Positions 51,943 to 61,757 of a stretch of DNA of 64,000 nucleotides are shown in pieces. The position numbers and the translations under genes were made by a program. Source of the DNA: Pandoraea horticolens (GTDB lineage: Bacteria; Pseudomonadota; Gammaproteobacteria; Burkholderiales; Burkholderiaceae); the NCBI RefSeq assembly GCF_902459555.1, contig NZ_CABPSM010000001.1, positions 248,001 through 312,000 on the forward strand, read 5' to 3'. The notes below the pieces were generated by a model. The model did not search any database. It saw only the letters and a list, made by a program, of their open reading frames with translations, and was not told the origin of the DNA. Every line of letters starts with the position of its first letter. Position 1 is the stretch's first letter.

Positions 51943-52302
51943 GTGCAACTCTCCGAATACTTCCCCGTCCTGCTGTTTCTGATTGTCGCTCTGCTCATCG
52001 GCGCGGGCCTGCTGGTGGTCGCAAAGCCGATTCGGCCACATCGTCCGGACGCCGAGAAGAATTCCCCGTACGAGTGCGGGTTCAACGCTTTCGGCGACGC
52101 CCGCAAACAGTTCGACGTGCGCTACTACCGCGTCGCGATCTTTTTCATCGTGTTCGATATCGAATTGGCATTCACCATTCCGTGGGCCGTGGCGATGCGA
52201 GACGTGGGCTGGCCCGGCTTTATCGCCATGATGTTCTTCCTGTTCGTTCTCGCGGTCGGTTTCGCTTATGAATGGGGCAAGAAAGCGCTGGATTGGGAGT
52301 AA
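51943..52302 (+). CDS. nuoA: Orphan NADH-quinone oxidoreductase subunit A
   Basis: A 119-residue membrane protein with three helices. The family core [39 protein letters not shown] and [15 protein letters not shown] is intact, including the CGF motif and the FDIE acidic residue. The start is GTG at 51943 with AAGGAA upstream. No other nuo gene is nearby, so this is a stand-alone extra copy, or less likely a relocated sole copy. Its role could be an alternative subunit of complex I. Confidence 0.92.
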   Translation: MQLSEYFPVLLFLIVALLIGAGLLVVAKPIRPHRPDAEKNSPYECGFNAFGDARKQFDVRYYRVAIFFIVFDIELAFTIPWAVAMRDVGWPGFIAMMFFLFVLAVGFAYEWGKKALDWE

Positions 52303-52422
52303 GGGTTAAGCGCAGAAGTCAAAACTGAACGCGACCGTCACGAATCGTGTTGCTCTCTTCGTCGATAAGTGCGCCTGCGGCCGCTTCTACAGCGGGAGGC
52401 GTTGCTGCGATATCCTCTCGAA

Positions 52423-53358
52423 TTACTCCTGAAGCAAGCGGTGCCGCTCGATATCGAAACGATGGCACTCCCGCTTGATCCAATCGGAAAAAATCAGGGT
52501 TCGACGGTCGTGAGGGTCACGAGAGAGCAGCACGTATCTCGCAGGCGCTTTCACCGGCTTGCCCATGATCGCGACCAGACGGCCGCTTCGAATGTCGTCG
52601 TAGACAAGTGCCGTCCGTCCCATGGCGACGCCCTGGTGACTGAGTGCCGCCGCCAGCGCAAGGCTCGACAAGTTGAATTGGGGGCCGTCGATATGGCGCG
52701 GCCCGTCGGGGCAATTCACTCGCATCCACGTTCGCCACTCGACGAATTCCGCCGCGCCGACCCACGGCGACGCGTCGTGCAGGAACACCACGCCGTCCAG
52801 CGAGGTGGCGTCCGCGAGCCCCGGATGGGCCGCCAGATACTCCGGCGTGGCGACCGCCACCAGATATTCGTCGAGCAGCACGTCGGCCCGGACCTCCGAG
52901 TATGTCGTGGGGTCGTAGCGCACGGCGACATCGATGTCTTCCACACGCATGGACTGCCGGTCCACGCTCTGAAATTCGGCCCGCAATCGCACGGAAACGT
53001 CCGGCTCCTGCCGGTGGAACTCCGTCAGGCGCGGCATCAGCCATTGCAGCGCAAAGGACGGCAGGCAACTCACCTGAAGCGGCGCATTCGATAGCCCGAG
53101 CCTCTGCAATGTCGCCTGAATATCGCCCAACGCGCGCGTGGTGACCTCGAACAGCACCTCGCCCTTGCCGGTGAGTTTCAGACTCCGCGCTTGCCGCACG
53201 AACAACCGATACCCAAGCCGCTCCTCCAAATGCCGAATCTGTTGGCTGACGGCACTTTGCGTGAGATTCAGCGACCGCGACGCCTGCGTGAAACTCAGCA
53301 GTCGCGCCGCCGCTTCGAAGCATCGCAGCGCCCCGAGCACGGATGAATCCAGTTGCAT
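52423..53358 (-). CDS. LysR regulator, GcvA/DsdC-like
   Basis: A 311-residue regulator. The DNA-binding domain LGALRCFEAAARLLSFTQAS, LNLTQSAVSQQIRHLEERLG is typical of GcvA-like LysRs; the effector domain has PLQVSCLPSFALQWLMPRL. I chose the Met at 53358 because a palindrome (53373-53388) covers an earlier Met at 53385. It is divergent from the D-serine dehydratase gene across about 100 bp. This mirrors the dsdC/dsdA arrangement, so it probably activates that gene in response to D-serine. Confidence 0.88.
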   Translation of the reverse strand: MQLDSSVLGALRCFEAAARLLSFTQASRSLNLTQSAVSQQIRHLEERLGYRLFVRQARSLKLTGKGEVLFEVTTRALGDIQATLQRLGLSNAPLQVSCLPSFALQWLMPRLTEFHRQEPDVSVRLRAEFQSVDRQSMRVEDIDVAVRYDPTTYSEVRADVLLDEYLVAVATPEYLAAHPGLADATSLDGVVFLHDASPWVGAAEFVEWRTWMRVNCPDGPRHIDGPQFNLSSLALAAALSHQGVAMGRTALVYDDIRSGRLVAIMGKPVKAPARYVLLSRDPHDRRTLIFSDWIKRECHRFDIERHRLLQE

Positions 53359-53372
53359 ATGAATTAGCCCAG

Positions 53373-53388
53373 CTAATGCGTTCATTAG
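53373..53388. promoter_or_regulatory. Palindrome between LysR and dsdA
   Basis: CTAATG-CGTT-CATTAG, 6-bp arms, directly upstream of the LysR start. A likely autoregulatory operator. Confidence 0.5.
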
Positions 53389-53457
53389 AATCCAGCGCTA
53401 TTTTTACCCGAAACCAGACGCTAGCATCGTGCCAAGTATCAGTAAATTGTGAGCAAA

Positions 53458-54807
53458 ATGCCAATGATGTCTGCCCTCCTCCAGTTCGGAACCCTATTAG
53501 CCAAGCTTCAAGCAAGGATTCCTGCACTCTGGTTGAACGACCGGCTCGGACAGCCGCTGCCCTCGAGCGCCCCGTCGACGGCGCTGATCGAAGACGCTCA
53601 AGAGCGCATGGCCCGCTGCGCGCCGCTTCTCGCCGAGCTTTTCCCCGAACTGAGCGACACCGGCGGACACATCGAGTCGGTGTTGATGCCCGCCGACAAA
53701 CTGAAAACCGCGCTGTCGGGCGACAGTGCCGCCAGCGCGGGTGCATGGTTCCTCAAGCGAGACGATGCCTTGCCCGTGGCGGGTTCGATCAAGGCGCGTG
53801 GCGGCTTCCACGAAGTGTTGGCGGTCGCCGAGGAAATTGCGTTGACGCGCGGATTGATTTCGCCGGACGACGACCGCCGCCGTCTCAACACGCCGGAAGT
53901 GCGAGCCGTCTTCGCTCAATACACCGTTGCCGTGGGCAGCACGGGCAATCTCGGCCTGAGCATCGGCGTGATGGCGGCCGCGCTGGGATTCGACACCGTG
54001 GTCCACATGTCCGCCGATGCGAAGGCCTGGAAAAAAGACCGTCTCCGCAAGCGCGGCGTGCGCGTTATCGAGCATGTCGGCGACTACGCGGAAGCCGTCG
54101 CCGGCGGTCGTGCTCAGGCGTCGGCACTGCCGCACAGTCACTTCGTCGACGACGAGCGCTCGGACCTGCTCTTCTTCGGCTACGCCGCAAGCGCACGTCA
54201 CCTCGCCGCCCAATTGCAAGACGCGGGCAGGCCTGTCGATGCGCAACACCCGCTGTTCGTCTACCTGCCGTGCGGTGTGGGCGGTGCGCCCGGTGGCATC
54301 ACCTATGGGCTGAAAGCGCTGTTCGGCCCGCACGTTCACTGCTTCTTCGTCGAACCGGTCGCGTCCCCCTGCATGCTGGTGCAACTGGCCTCGCATAGCG
54401 ACACACCTGTCTCCGTCTACGACATCGGCCTCGACAACAAGACCGACGCCGATGGCTTGGCCGTGGGCGAAGCCTCCCATCTGGTGGCGCCGCTCATGGC
54501 ATCGCAGCTCTCGGGCGTGTTCACCGTCTCGGATGTGGCGCTTTTCCTGAACCTTCGCGCACTGAAGTCCAGTCTCGGGGTGTTGGTCGAACCGTCTGCT
54601 GCGGCAGGCGTTAGCGGCCCGCAGTGGATCAGCGATTCGCCGGAGGGCCAGGCCTACGTTCGACAGCACGGCCTCGACATGACTCAGGCGACTCACGTGA
54701 TCTGGTCGACCGGCGGCTCGCTCGTGCCCCCCGAAGAACTCAAAGCATTTCACGACCATGCAGAGGCACTGGCGCGACGCGGGGAATCCGCCTTGCAGAC
54801 CAGTTGA
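53458..54807 (+). CDS. dsdA: D-serine dehydratase (D-serine ammonia-lyase)
   Basis: A 449-residue fold-type II PLP enzyme giving pyruvate and ammonia from D-serine. Family markers are WFLKRDDALPVAGSIKARGG (PLP lysine in SIKARGG), AVGSTGNLGLSIGVMAAALG, YLPCGVGGAPGGITYGLKAL (glycine-rich phosphate loop) and EPSAAAGVSGP. Length is normal. The start is uncertain: a GTG at 53449 and ATGs at 53458 and 53464 are in frame with no clear ribosome site. It leads a unit with a transporter and an M81 peptidase. Confidence 0.93.
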   Translation: MPMMSALLQFGTLLAKLQARIPALWLNDRLGQPLPSSAPSTALIEDAQERMARCAPLLAELFPELSDTGGHIESVLMPADKLKTALSGDSAASAGAWFLKRDDALPVAGSIKARGGFHEVLAVAEEIALTRGLISPDDDRRRLNTPEVRAVFAQYTVAVGSTGNLGLSIGVMAAALGFDTVVHMSADAKAWKKDRLRKRGVRVIEHVGDYAEAVAGGRAQASALPHSHFVDDERSDLLFFGYAASARHLAAQLQDAGRPVDAQHPLFVYLPCGVGGAPGGITYGLKALFGPHVHCFFVEPVASPCMLVQLASHSDTPVSVYDIGLDNKTDADGLAVGEASHLVAPLMASQLSGVFTVSDVALFLNLRALKSSLGVLVEPSAAAGVSGPQWISDSPEGQAYVRQHGLDMTQATHVIWSTGGSLVPPEELKAFHDHAEALARRGESALQTS

Positions 54808-54845
54808 TTCCACGAACGTCCATACCCGCCGCGGGAGTTAGGCTC

Positions 54846-56165
54846 ATGAAACAACAGGCAACGATTACACCGGACATCGGCGCAGGCATCGAGCGCACGA
54901 CATTCGAAGACGCGACCTATCGGAAGGTCGCCATGCGGTTCATCCCCTTCCTGATGCTGTGCTACGTGGTCGCGTATCTCGACCGCGTGAACATCGGTAT
55001 CGCGAAGCTCAACATGCTGGCCGATCTGCAATTCAGCGAAGCGGCGTACGGGTTGGGCGCCGGTTTGTTCTTCGTCGGCTACATGCTTTTCGAAGTGCCG
55101 AGCAACCTGATCATGCATCGCGTCGGCGCACGCCTGTGGATCGCACGCATCATGATTTCCTGGGGCTTGCTCTCCGGGATCATGGCGTTCGTCAGCGCGC
55201 CGTGGCAGTTCTACGTGGTGCGCTTTCTGCTCGGCGTGGCGGAAGCCGGGTTCTACCCGGGCGTCATTCTCTTTCTGACGTACTGGTTCCCCAATCGCCG
55301 CCGCGCGAAGATGACGGCCATCTTTCAGGCAGGCATTCCGGTCGCGGGTCTTATCGGGGGCCCGCTTTCCGGCTGGATTCTCGACACCTTCCATCAAGTC
55401 GGCGGACATGCCGGCTGGCAGTGGGTGTTCGTGCTCGAAGCGTTGCCTACGATCCCGCTGGCCATCGGTGTGCTTCTGATCCTGACGGACCGCGTCAAAG
55501 ATGCCAAATGGCTCACGCAAGCACAACGCGAATTGATCGCACACGATATTGCGCAGGATGACCAGGGGCGCCCGCATATGCCCATGTCGCAGATCGTGCG
55601 CGACGTGCGCATCGGCAAGATCATCCTGATGACGTTCCCCGCGATGATGGCGCTCTACACGCTGGGCTTCTACCTGCCCACGCTCATCAAGGACGCCGGT
55701 GCAGTGGGCGGTCTTCAGGTCGGGCTGCTCAGCGCCATCCCTTACTGCGTCGCTGCGGTCGCAATGGTCGCCGTCGGCAGAAGTTCGGATCGCCGGCGCG
55801 AACGCCGCTGGCATCTGGCCGGCATCATGCTGCTCGGATCTGCCGGACTCGTCGCCAGTGTGTTCGCCTCACAAAATCTGACGCTCGCGATTATTTCGCT
55901 TTCGGTGGCTGCCGCTGGCATCATCAGCTTCTCGCCCATCATGTGGACGTTGCCGACGGCATTCCTCGGCGGCGCCACGGCGGCGGCGTCGATCGGTGCC
56001 ATCAACAGTCTGGCCAACCTGGGAGGCTTCGTCAGCCCGTACCTGATCGGCTGGATTCGCGACACCTATCACAGCACCGCCCCCGCGATCTTCATCATTG
56101 CAGGCTCGCTCGTCATCAGCGCGCTGATCGCGCTGAGCTTCGACCCGAAGACGGTGAACCGATAA
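54846..56165 (+). CDS. MFS transporter, anion:cation symporter family
   Basis: A 439-residue inner-membrane porter with 12 predicted helices. The ACS signature YLDRVNIGIAKLNMLADLQF and VAEAGFYPGVILFLTYWFP are clear, as is SSDRRRERRWHLAGIM between helices 8 and 9. It lies 38 nt after dsdA and 26 nt before the peptidase gene, so the three are probably co-transcribed. It may import D-serine or a D-amino-acid-containing compound; E. coli uses the unrelated DsdX for D-serine. Confidence 0.9.
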   Translation: MKQQATITPDIGAGIERTTFEDATYRKVAMRFIPFLMLCYVVAYLDRVNIGIAKLNMLADLQFSEAAYGLGAGLFFVGYMLFEVPSNLIMHRVGARLWIARIMISWGLLSGIMAFVSAPWQFYVVRFLLGVAEAGFYPGVILFLTYWFPNRRRAKMTAIFQAGIPVAGLIGGPLSGWILDTFHQVGGHAGWQWVFVLEALPTIPLAIGVLLILTDRVKDAKWLTQAQRELIAHDIAQDDQGRPHMPMSQIVRDVRIGKIILMTFPAMMALYTLGFYLPTLIKDAGAVGGLQVGLLSAIPYCVAAVAMVAVGRSSDRRRERRWHLAGIMLLGSAGLVASVFASQNLTLAIISLSVAAAGIISFSPIMWTLPTAFLGGATAAASIGAINSLANLGGFVSPYLIGWIRDTYHSTAPAIFIIAGSLVISALIALSFDPKTVNR

Positions 56166-56191
56166 GCCTAGTCAGAATGACTCAGGAGAAC

Positions 56192-57709
56192 ATGACCTTG
56201 ACCATGGAACGAACCCCTGTCCGGTTTGCCGTCGCCGGCATCATCCACGAGACCAACACCTACGCGGCCGAATTCTCCGGCATGACACCGTTACGCGCGT
56301 TCGAGCAATACTGGCACGACGCGATTCCCGTCGCCTTCGAGGCGTCCAACCATCAGGTTGGCGGCTTCATCGAAGGCGCGCGCCAGGCGGGTGTCACGCT
56401 CGAATACACGTTTGTGGGACAAGCCACGCCGTCCGGCACGATCGAGGCGAGCGCCTATGCGTCGATGAAGCACGAGATCCTCGAAGGCATCCGTGCGAAG
56501 CTGCCCGTCGACGGCGTATTGCTGGCGCTGCATGGCGCAGGGGTTGCACACGGCACGGAAGACGTCGAAGGCGATCTCGCCACTGCGCTCAGAGCGCTTG
56601 TCGGCCCCGGCGTACCCATCGCAGCGGTCTATGACCTGCATGGCAACTTCACGGAGGAAATGCGCAGCGCTTGCGACATCACGCTGCCCTGCAAGCTATA
56701 CCCGCACACAGACTTTTTCGACCGTGGCGTAGAGGCCGTCGAGTTGTTGACACAGATCCTCGACGCACGTCTGAAACCCGTCGTTGCGATGCGACGCCTG
56801 CCGATGCTGCCCTACATCGTCACCACGCAAGACGGCTTCACGCCGGCGCTCGTCAACGACCTTTGCGCACGGCTCGCGCAGCAGGAAGGTGTGGTGGATT
56901 GTTCATGGTTTCATGGGTTCCCGTATGCGGATATTGCCGCCCCGTGCCCCACGGTCGTGTGCACGACGAACGGGGACGCGAAAAAGGCTCAGGCTCTGGC
57001 GGACGAAGTCGCCGATTGGATCTGGAACCATCGTGAAGCGTTTCGCCCGTCTTTCCCGTCGCCCGCCGAAGGCGTCGCCACGGCGCTCGCTGCCGCCGTC
57101 GGCCCCATCGTCGTGAACGAATATGCCGATAACCCCGGCGGCGGCACGCCCGGCGACGGCACACATCTCTTGCGCGCGTTGCTGTCGGCCCGCCCGGCGC
57201 CGGGAACCGCCTGCTTTGCTTCCATCAACGACGCCGCAGTGGTCGCACAGGCACAAGCAGCAGGTGTTGGCGCCACGATTCGCGTATCGCTGGGCGGCAA
57301 GCTGGGCCGCTACCAAGGCCAGCCCATTGAAGCCGACGCCTACGTGAAGTCGATCACCGACGGAAAGTTCGTGAACCGGCCCGGCGCCATGTTCGCGGGC
57401 GTGCGATTCGATCTGGGGGCGATGTGCCGGCTCGTCATCGATGGTGTCGATGTCATCGTGGCCTCGCGCTCGGAGCAGATCTACGACATTGAGCCGTTCG
57501 CGCTTCACGGTCTCGACGTCAGTGAGCACCAGATCATTGCGTTGAAGGGAGCGAACCACTTCCGAGCCTACTACCAGCATCTGGCGAAGCAGATCATCTC
57601 GGTGGATAGTGTGGGCTTGAGTACGGCAGACATTACGTCGTTCACGCGGGAACGTCTGCAAGGTCAGTATTGGCCGCTCTCGGATGCCGCGCAGTTTCAA
57701 AGCAGCTGA
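56192..57709 (+). CDS. M81 family metallopeptidase (MlrC/microcystinase C-like)
   Basis: A 505-residue protein. The DUF1485 N-terminal half carries VAGIIHETNTYAAEF, LLALHGAGVAHGTEDVEGDL, VYDLHGNFTEEM and KLYPHTDFFDRG, whose His and Asp residues form the zinc site of MlrC enzymes. The C-terminal MlrC half includes NPGGGTPGDGTHLLRALL. Starts at 56177, 56192 and 56204 are possible; AGGAG favours 56192. Members cleave unusual peptides or amides; with dsdA upstream, a D-Ser- or isopeptide-containing substrate is conceivable but unproven. Confidence 0.9.
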   Translation: MTLTMERTPVRFAVAGIIHETNTYAAEFSGMTPLRAFEQYWHDAIPVAFEASNHQVGGFIEGARQAGVTLEYTFVGQATPSGTIEASAYASMKHEILEGIRAKLPVDGVLLALHGAGVAHGTEDVEGDLATALRALVGPGVPIAAVYDLHGNFTEEMRSACDITLPCKLYPHTDFFDRGVEAVELLTQILDARLKPVVAMRRLPMLPYIVTTQDGFTPALVNDLCARLAQQEGVVDCSWFHGFPYADIAAPCPTVVCTTNGDAKKAQALADEVADWIWNHREAFRPSFPSPAEGVATALAAAVGPIVVNEYADNPGGGTPGDGTHLLRALLSARPAPGTACFASINDAAVVAQAQAAGVGATIRVSLGGKLGRYQGQPIEADAYVKSITDGKFVNRPGAMFAGVRFDLGAMCRLVIDGVDVIVASRSEQIYDIEPFALHGLDVSEHQIIALKGANHFRAYYQHLAKQIISVDSVGLSTADITSFTRERLQGQYWPLSDAAQFQSS

Positions 57710-57830
57710 CGGCGAAGAGGCAAGGAACGTCGATCAAATACCGGCGTCCCGCCGGAAAATCGTCTGCCAATGAAACGGAAGCGCATCTCACGGCGAGCGA
57801 GCTGCGGACTTGCATTTGTCCCGGCTATCA

Positions 57831-57855
57831 GGAAAATACCCTCAGAGTATTTTCC
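57831..57855. promoter_or_regulatory. 25-bp perfect dyad upstream of IclR gene
   Basis: GGAAAATAC-N7-GTATTTTCC, 9-bp arms, 28 nt before the IclR start. A likely autoregulatory operator for the IclR protein. Confidence 0.75.
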
Positions 57856-57882
57856 ACCCACCGTTCAATCACGGATTTCGCC

Positions 57883-58608
57883 ATGTCGAGCCTTACCAAG
57901 ATGCTGTCGGTTCTGGACGTCTTCTCGTCATCGGAAAGGTCGATGACCGCTGAAGCCCTCGCCGAACAGCTAGGCTTTTCCCGAACGACCTGCTACCGGT
58001 ACGTGAAGGAACTGGCATCGGTGGGCCTCCTGGTCAGTCACAACGGTGAATACACGCTCGGGCCTCGCATCATTCATCTCGACTACAACATGCGTCGCTC
58101 CGACCCGATGCTCAAAGCGGCGGAGCCTGTGGTGCAAAAACTGGTTCAGGTCACCGGTGGGACGGGGTTGATTTCCACGCTCTACGACGAAGAAATCATC
58201 AACGTTCTGCACGAGAATGGCATGGAAGACCTCCAGCTCGGTTTCGGCCGCGGACGCATCATGCCCCTTTTTCAAGGGGCGTCGTCAAAGGTGATCGTCG
58301 CGGCCATGTCACGGCCTCGACTGAAGCGCCTGCACGACCGGCACAAGGAATCGATGGGCGACTTCGAGGACTGGACGCTGTTCTGGCGCCATTGTCAGCA
58401 CATCGTCGAGACCGGCTATGCCATATCCCGAGGAGAATTGGACGCCGGGCATGTCGGTATCGCCGCCCCCATCGTCTCTGCATCCGGAGGGGACGTCACG
58501 AGCAGCGTCTCACTCATCTTCCGCCCCGAGCACTTTGTCCTCTTCGACGAACATGCCATCGGGAAGATACTTCGCGAAGCCGCCGCCCGTATTGGCGAAG
58601 CGACCTGA
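57883..58608 (+). CDS. IclR family transcriptional regulator
   Basis: A 241-residue regulator. The N-terminal winged helix runs SLTKMLSVLDVFSSSERSMT, AEQLGFSRTTCYRYVKEL; the effector domain has IMPLFQGASSKVIVAAM and ISRGELDAGHVGIAAPIV, the usual ligand-site signatures. The start was placed at the Met opening MSSLTKML; longer frames run into the preceding gene. It lies between the M81 peptidase gene and a convergent aldehyde dehydrogenase, and could control either cluster. A strong dyad immediately upstream suggests autoregulation. Confidence 0.9.
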   Translation: MSSLTKMLSVLDVFSSSERSMTAEALAEQLGFSRTTCYRYVKELASVGLLVSHNGEYTLGPRIIHLDYNMRRSDPMLKAAEPVVQKLVQVTGGTGLISTLYDEEIINVLHENGMEDLQLGFGRGRIMPLFQGASSKVIVAAMSRPRLKRLHDRHKESMGDFEDWTLFWRHCQHIVETGYAISRGELDAGHVGIAAPIVSASGGDVTSSVSLIFRPEHFVLFDEHAIGKILREAAARIGEAT

Positions 58609-58615
58609 CGGCGGA

Positions 58616-58631
58616 GGGCACGCTCGTGCCC
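58616..58631. terminator. Hairpin between convergent IclR and aldehyde dehydrogenase genes
   Basis: GGGCAC-GCTC-GTGCCC is followed by CCTTCTCCC. Possibly bidirectional; T-rich tracts are weak. Confidence 0.4.
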
Positions 58632-58640
58632 CCTTCTCCC

Positions 58641-60107
58641 TCAGACGCCAATGCAAAGATACTTGGTCTGTACGTAGTCCTCGATACCGTACTTCGACCC
58701 TTCCCGCCCCATCCCCGACTGCTTCACTCCGCCAAACGGCGCAACTGCGGTACTGATTAGTCCCGTGTTGATGCCGACCATGCCGTATTGCATTCGCTCG
58801 GCGACTCGCCAGACACGGCGCAGGTCGTTGGCATAGAAGTACGACGCCAATCCATACTCGGTGTCGTTGGCAAGTGCAACGGCATCGGCCTCGGAATCGA
58901 ACGCGTAAAGCGCCGCCACCGGTCCAAATATCTCTTCGCCTGCAATCGACATTGCTGGCGTCACGTCCCGAAGCACTGTCGGTTCGTAATAGGTTCCCCC
59001 CAGACGGTGCGGCTTCCCGCCGACGGCGATCGACGCGCCGTGCTCCACGGCGTCGGCAACCAGCGCCTGAACCTTGTCCATCGCTGCCGCATCGATCAAA
59101 GGCCCCTGCACCACGCCAGCGTCGAGTCCATTTCCGACGCGCAGCTCGGCGACGGCACTCGCCAGCTTCTGCGCAAACTCATCGTAGACGCGACGCTGAA
59201 CCAGGAAGCGGTTCGTACACACGCAGGTCTGCCCGGTGTTTCGGTACTTCGAGGCAATCGCGCCCTGGACTGCCGCGTCGATATCAGCGTCGTCGAAGAC
59301 AATGAACGGCGCATTCCCGCCCAATTCCATGGACAGCTTCTTGAGCGTCGGCGCGCACTGCGCCGCCAACTCCCGTCCGACTTCCGTCGACCCTGTGAAC
59401 GACAGCTTATGTACGAGCGGATTGGACGTCAGTTCCGCGCCAATCCTGGCTGCGCTTCCCGTGACAACATTGATAACGCCAGACGGGATACCGGCTCGTT
59501 CGGCAAGGACTGCGAGCGCCAAGGCTGACAGCGGTGTCTGGGACGCCGGCTTGATAACCACCGTGCAACCGGCGGCCAGCGCGGGGGCGACTTTCCGCGT
59601 AATCATCGCCGCGGGGAAATTCCAGGGCGTGATTGCAGCGCAAACGCCAACCGGCTCCTTCAGGACGACGACCCGCTTGTCTTCCCAGGGGGACGGCACC
59701 ACGTCTCCGTAAATGCGGCGCCCCTCTTCTGCAAACCACTCGATATACGACGCCGCATAAGCAATCTCGCCACGCGCCTCGGCCAAGGGCTTTCCTTGCT
59801 CCAGCGTCATCAGTGTCGCCAGGTCGTCCTGGTTCTCCATCACCAGCGTGAACCAGCGACGCAGCAACTGGGCGCGAACTTCTGCCGTCACGTCGCGCCA
59901 CGTCTGGAATGCGGCGTGCGCAGCGTCAATCGCCCGGCGGGTTTCGCTCTGTCCCGCACGCGGTACGCTTCCCAGCACCGTTCCATCGGCGGGGTTCGTG
60001 ACGTCGAGCGTATGCCCGTCGTCGGCGTCAACCCATTGCCCTCCGATAAAACACTTCGACTGCTGTAGAGAGATGTCGTTAAGCTTCATATTCATTGCTT
60101 CGCTCAT
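58641..60107 (-). CDS. NAD(P)-dependent succinate-semialdehyde dehydrogenase-like aldehyde dehydrogenase
   Basis: A 488-residue aldehyde dehydrogenase close to the GabD type. The cofactor region is [20 protein letters not shown], the catalytic Glu is in [19 protein letters not shown], the catalytic Cys in [14 protein letters not shown], and [12 protein letters not shown] is the GxTxxG turn. It oxidises a semialdehyde to the acid. Its start overlaps the stop of the other aldehyde dehydrogenase by 4 nt, so both are made together. The catabolic operon suggests a late pathway step; succinate semialdehyde is one candidate. Confidence 0.92.
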   Translation of the reverse strand: MSEAMNMKLNDISLQQSKCFIGGQWVDADDGHTLDVTNPADGTVLGSVPRAGQSETRRAIDAAHAAFQTWRDVTAEVRAQLLRRWFTLVMENQDDLATLMTLEQGKPLAEARGEIAYAASYIEWFAEEGRRIYGDVVPSPWEDKRVVVLKEPVGVCAAITPWNFPAAMITRKVAPALAAGCTVVIKPASQTPLSALALAVLAERAGIPSGVINVVTGSAARIGAELTSNPLVHKLSFTGSTEVGRELAAQCAPTLKKLSMELGGNAPFIVFDDADIDAAVQGAIASKYRNTGQTCVCTNRFLVQRRVYDEFAQKLASAVAELRVGNGLDAGVVQGPLIDAAAMDKVQALVADAVEHGASIAVGGKPHRLGGTYYEPTVLRDVTPAMSIAGEEIFGPVAALYAFDSEADAVALANDTEYGLASYFYANDLRRVWRVAERMQYGMVGINTGLISTAVAPFGGVKQSGMGREGSKYGIEDYVQTKYLCIGV

Positions 60108-61606
60108 GAATGCATTTGCGTGACGAATTTGGTGACCAGGTAGCCATCGAACGTCTCGGTTCCCCCTTCACTACCCAAGCCACTGTCTTTGATGCCACCA
60201 AAGGGAATTTCCGCGGGCCCCATACCGAAATGGTTGATGTTCACCATGCCAGCTTCCAACTCCCGGCTAATCTTGTGCGCGTACCGCGCGGAATCGGTGA
60301 ACGCATACGAGGCAAGCCCGAAGGGCAGCCGGTTGGCTTCGGCCAGTGCTTCGTCAATATCCTGAAACGGCACAATGCCGACCAACGGACCAAACGGCTC
60401 TTCATTCATCAGGCGGCTTTCCGGAGGCGGCGCCAAAATCACCGTCGGCTCGAAGAAGTGCCCCACGGCCTCGGGGGAACGTCCGCCGGTGGCCACCTCG
60501 GCGCCGTGGGCTTTGGCATCCTCCACGAACCCGGTCATCGCGGTAAGTCGCCGGCCGTGGGCAAGCGGCCCCATGGTGACCCCGTTCGAAAGCCCGTGAC
60601 CGAGTTGAATCTTGCGCACCTCGTCGACATACTGGGAGACAAAGTCCGCGTACACGGCGCGCTGAACGAAGAAGCGCGTCGGCGAGACGCAAACCTGTCC
60701 GGCATTGCGAAACTTGTAGGCCGCCAGCATGGTTGCGGCGCGCGCCACATCGGCGTCTTCGCAAACGATGACCGGTGCGTGCCCGCCCAATTCCATCGTC
60801 ATGCGTTTCATCTGGCCAGCCGCGAGCGCCGCCAGGTGCCGCCCGACGGGCACCGACCCTGTGAACGAAATCTTGCGCACGATCGGAGATTCAATGAGCT
60901 GCGTCGAAACTTCGGATGGCTCGCCCCAAACGATGTTGAAGCAACCATGGGGAAGCCCCGCGTCGTGGAAGGCGCGGGCAAGCGCCACGATTGCGCTCGG
61001 AGACTCTTCCGGACCTTTCAACACGAGCGTGCAGCCGGACGCCAATGCGGCCGCCACCTTCCGAAGCGCCTGATTGAACGGGAAGTTCCAGGGCGAGAAT
61101 GCCGCGCACACGCCCACGGGTTCGCGCAGTACCGTCTGTTGTACGTCAGGATTGCGGGGCGGTACCACGCGACCGTAGATTCGACGCCCTTCTTCGGCAT
61201 GCCAGTCCAGATACTCGGCTGACGAAAACACTTCGGCAACGGCCTCGTGTAGTGGTTTGCCCTGGTCGAGCGTGATGCATCGGCCAATGTGACTGGCGCG
61301 CTCCCGGATGAGTCGCGCAGCCTGACGCAGGATGTCTGAACGCACCAAGGGCGATTCACGCTTCCACCTCGCAAATGCACGCTGGGCTGCGAGAATGGCG
61401 TCGTCGATATCGGCGCGCTCCGCAAGCGGCAGCTCGCCAATCACCATCTCCGTCGCCGGGTCATAAACGGGTAGCGACCGCCGCGAGCCAGCCCCGATGA
61501 ATTTGCCGTCGATATAGAGAGACAGCGGCACATAGGCGGTATCCGGCTCATATGGCAGCCCGAAGAACGTCTGTCCGCTCGGCGCCTGTGCTGGGGATTC
61601 ATTCAC
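60104..61606 (-). CDS. Aldehyde dehydrogenase family protein
   Basis: A 500-residue aldehyde dehydrogenase. Motifs are [54 protein letters not shown] (Glu) and [18 protein letters not shown] (Cys). It shares the order and general sequence of the enzyme it is coupled to but is clearly not a recent duplicate. GAGAGGT lies upstream of the start. The two may act on different aldehydes of one pathway or form a mixed oligomer; the substrate cannot be read from sequence. Confidence 0.92.
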   Translation of the reverse strand: MNESPAQAPSGQTFFGLPYEPDTAYVPLSLYIDGKFIGAGSRRSLPVYDPATEMVIGELPLAERADIDDAILAAQRAFARWKRESPLVRSDILRQAARLIRERASHIGRCITLDQGKPLHEAVAEVFSSAEYLDWHAEEGRRIYGRVVPPRNPDVQQTVLREPVGVCAAFSPWNFPFNQALRKVAAALASGCTLVLKGPEESPSAIVALARAFHDAGLPHGCFNIVWGEPSEVSTQLIESPIVRKISFTGSVPVGRHLAALAAGQMKRMTMELGGHAPVIVCEDADVARAATMLAAYKFRNAGQVCVSPTRFFVQRAVYADFVSQYVDEVRKIQLGHGLSNGVTMGPLAHGRRLTAMTGFVEDAKAHGAEVATGGRSPEAVGHFFEPTVILAPPPESRLMNEEPFGPLVGIVPFQDIDEALAEANRLPFGLASYAFTDSARYAHKISRELEAGMVNINHFGMGPAEIPFGGIKDSGLGSEGGTETFDGYLVTKFVTQMHS

Positions 61607-61757
61607 TGCTAGTACCTCTCACCTTTGAAACGGCCACTGACACGTTCCACGTAACGCTTCAAACCCGGGCATTCTTCCGACGTCGCCATCTCTCGGTGAA
61701 AAGGCCCTCACCTCGGCGCCTCGATGCGGCAACGTGGAAGAATTCGAACAGCGCTGG

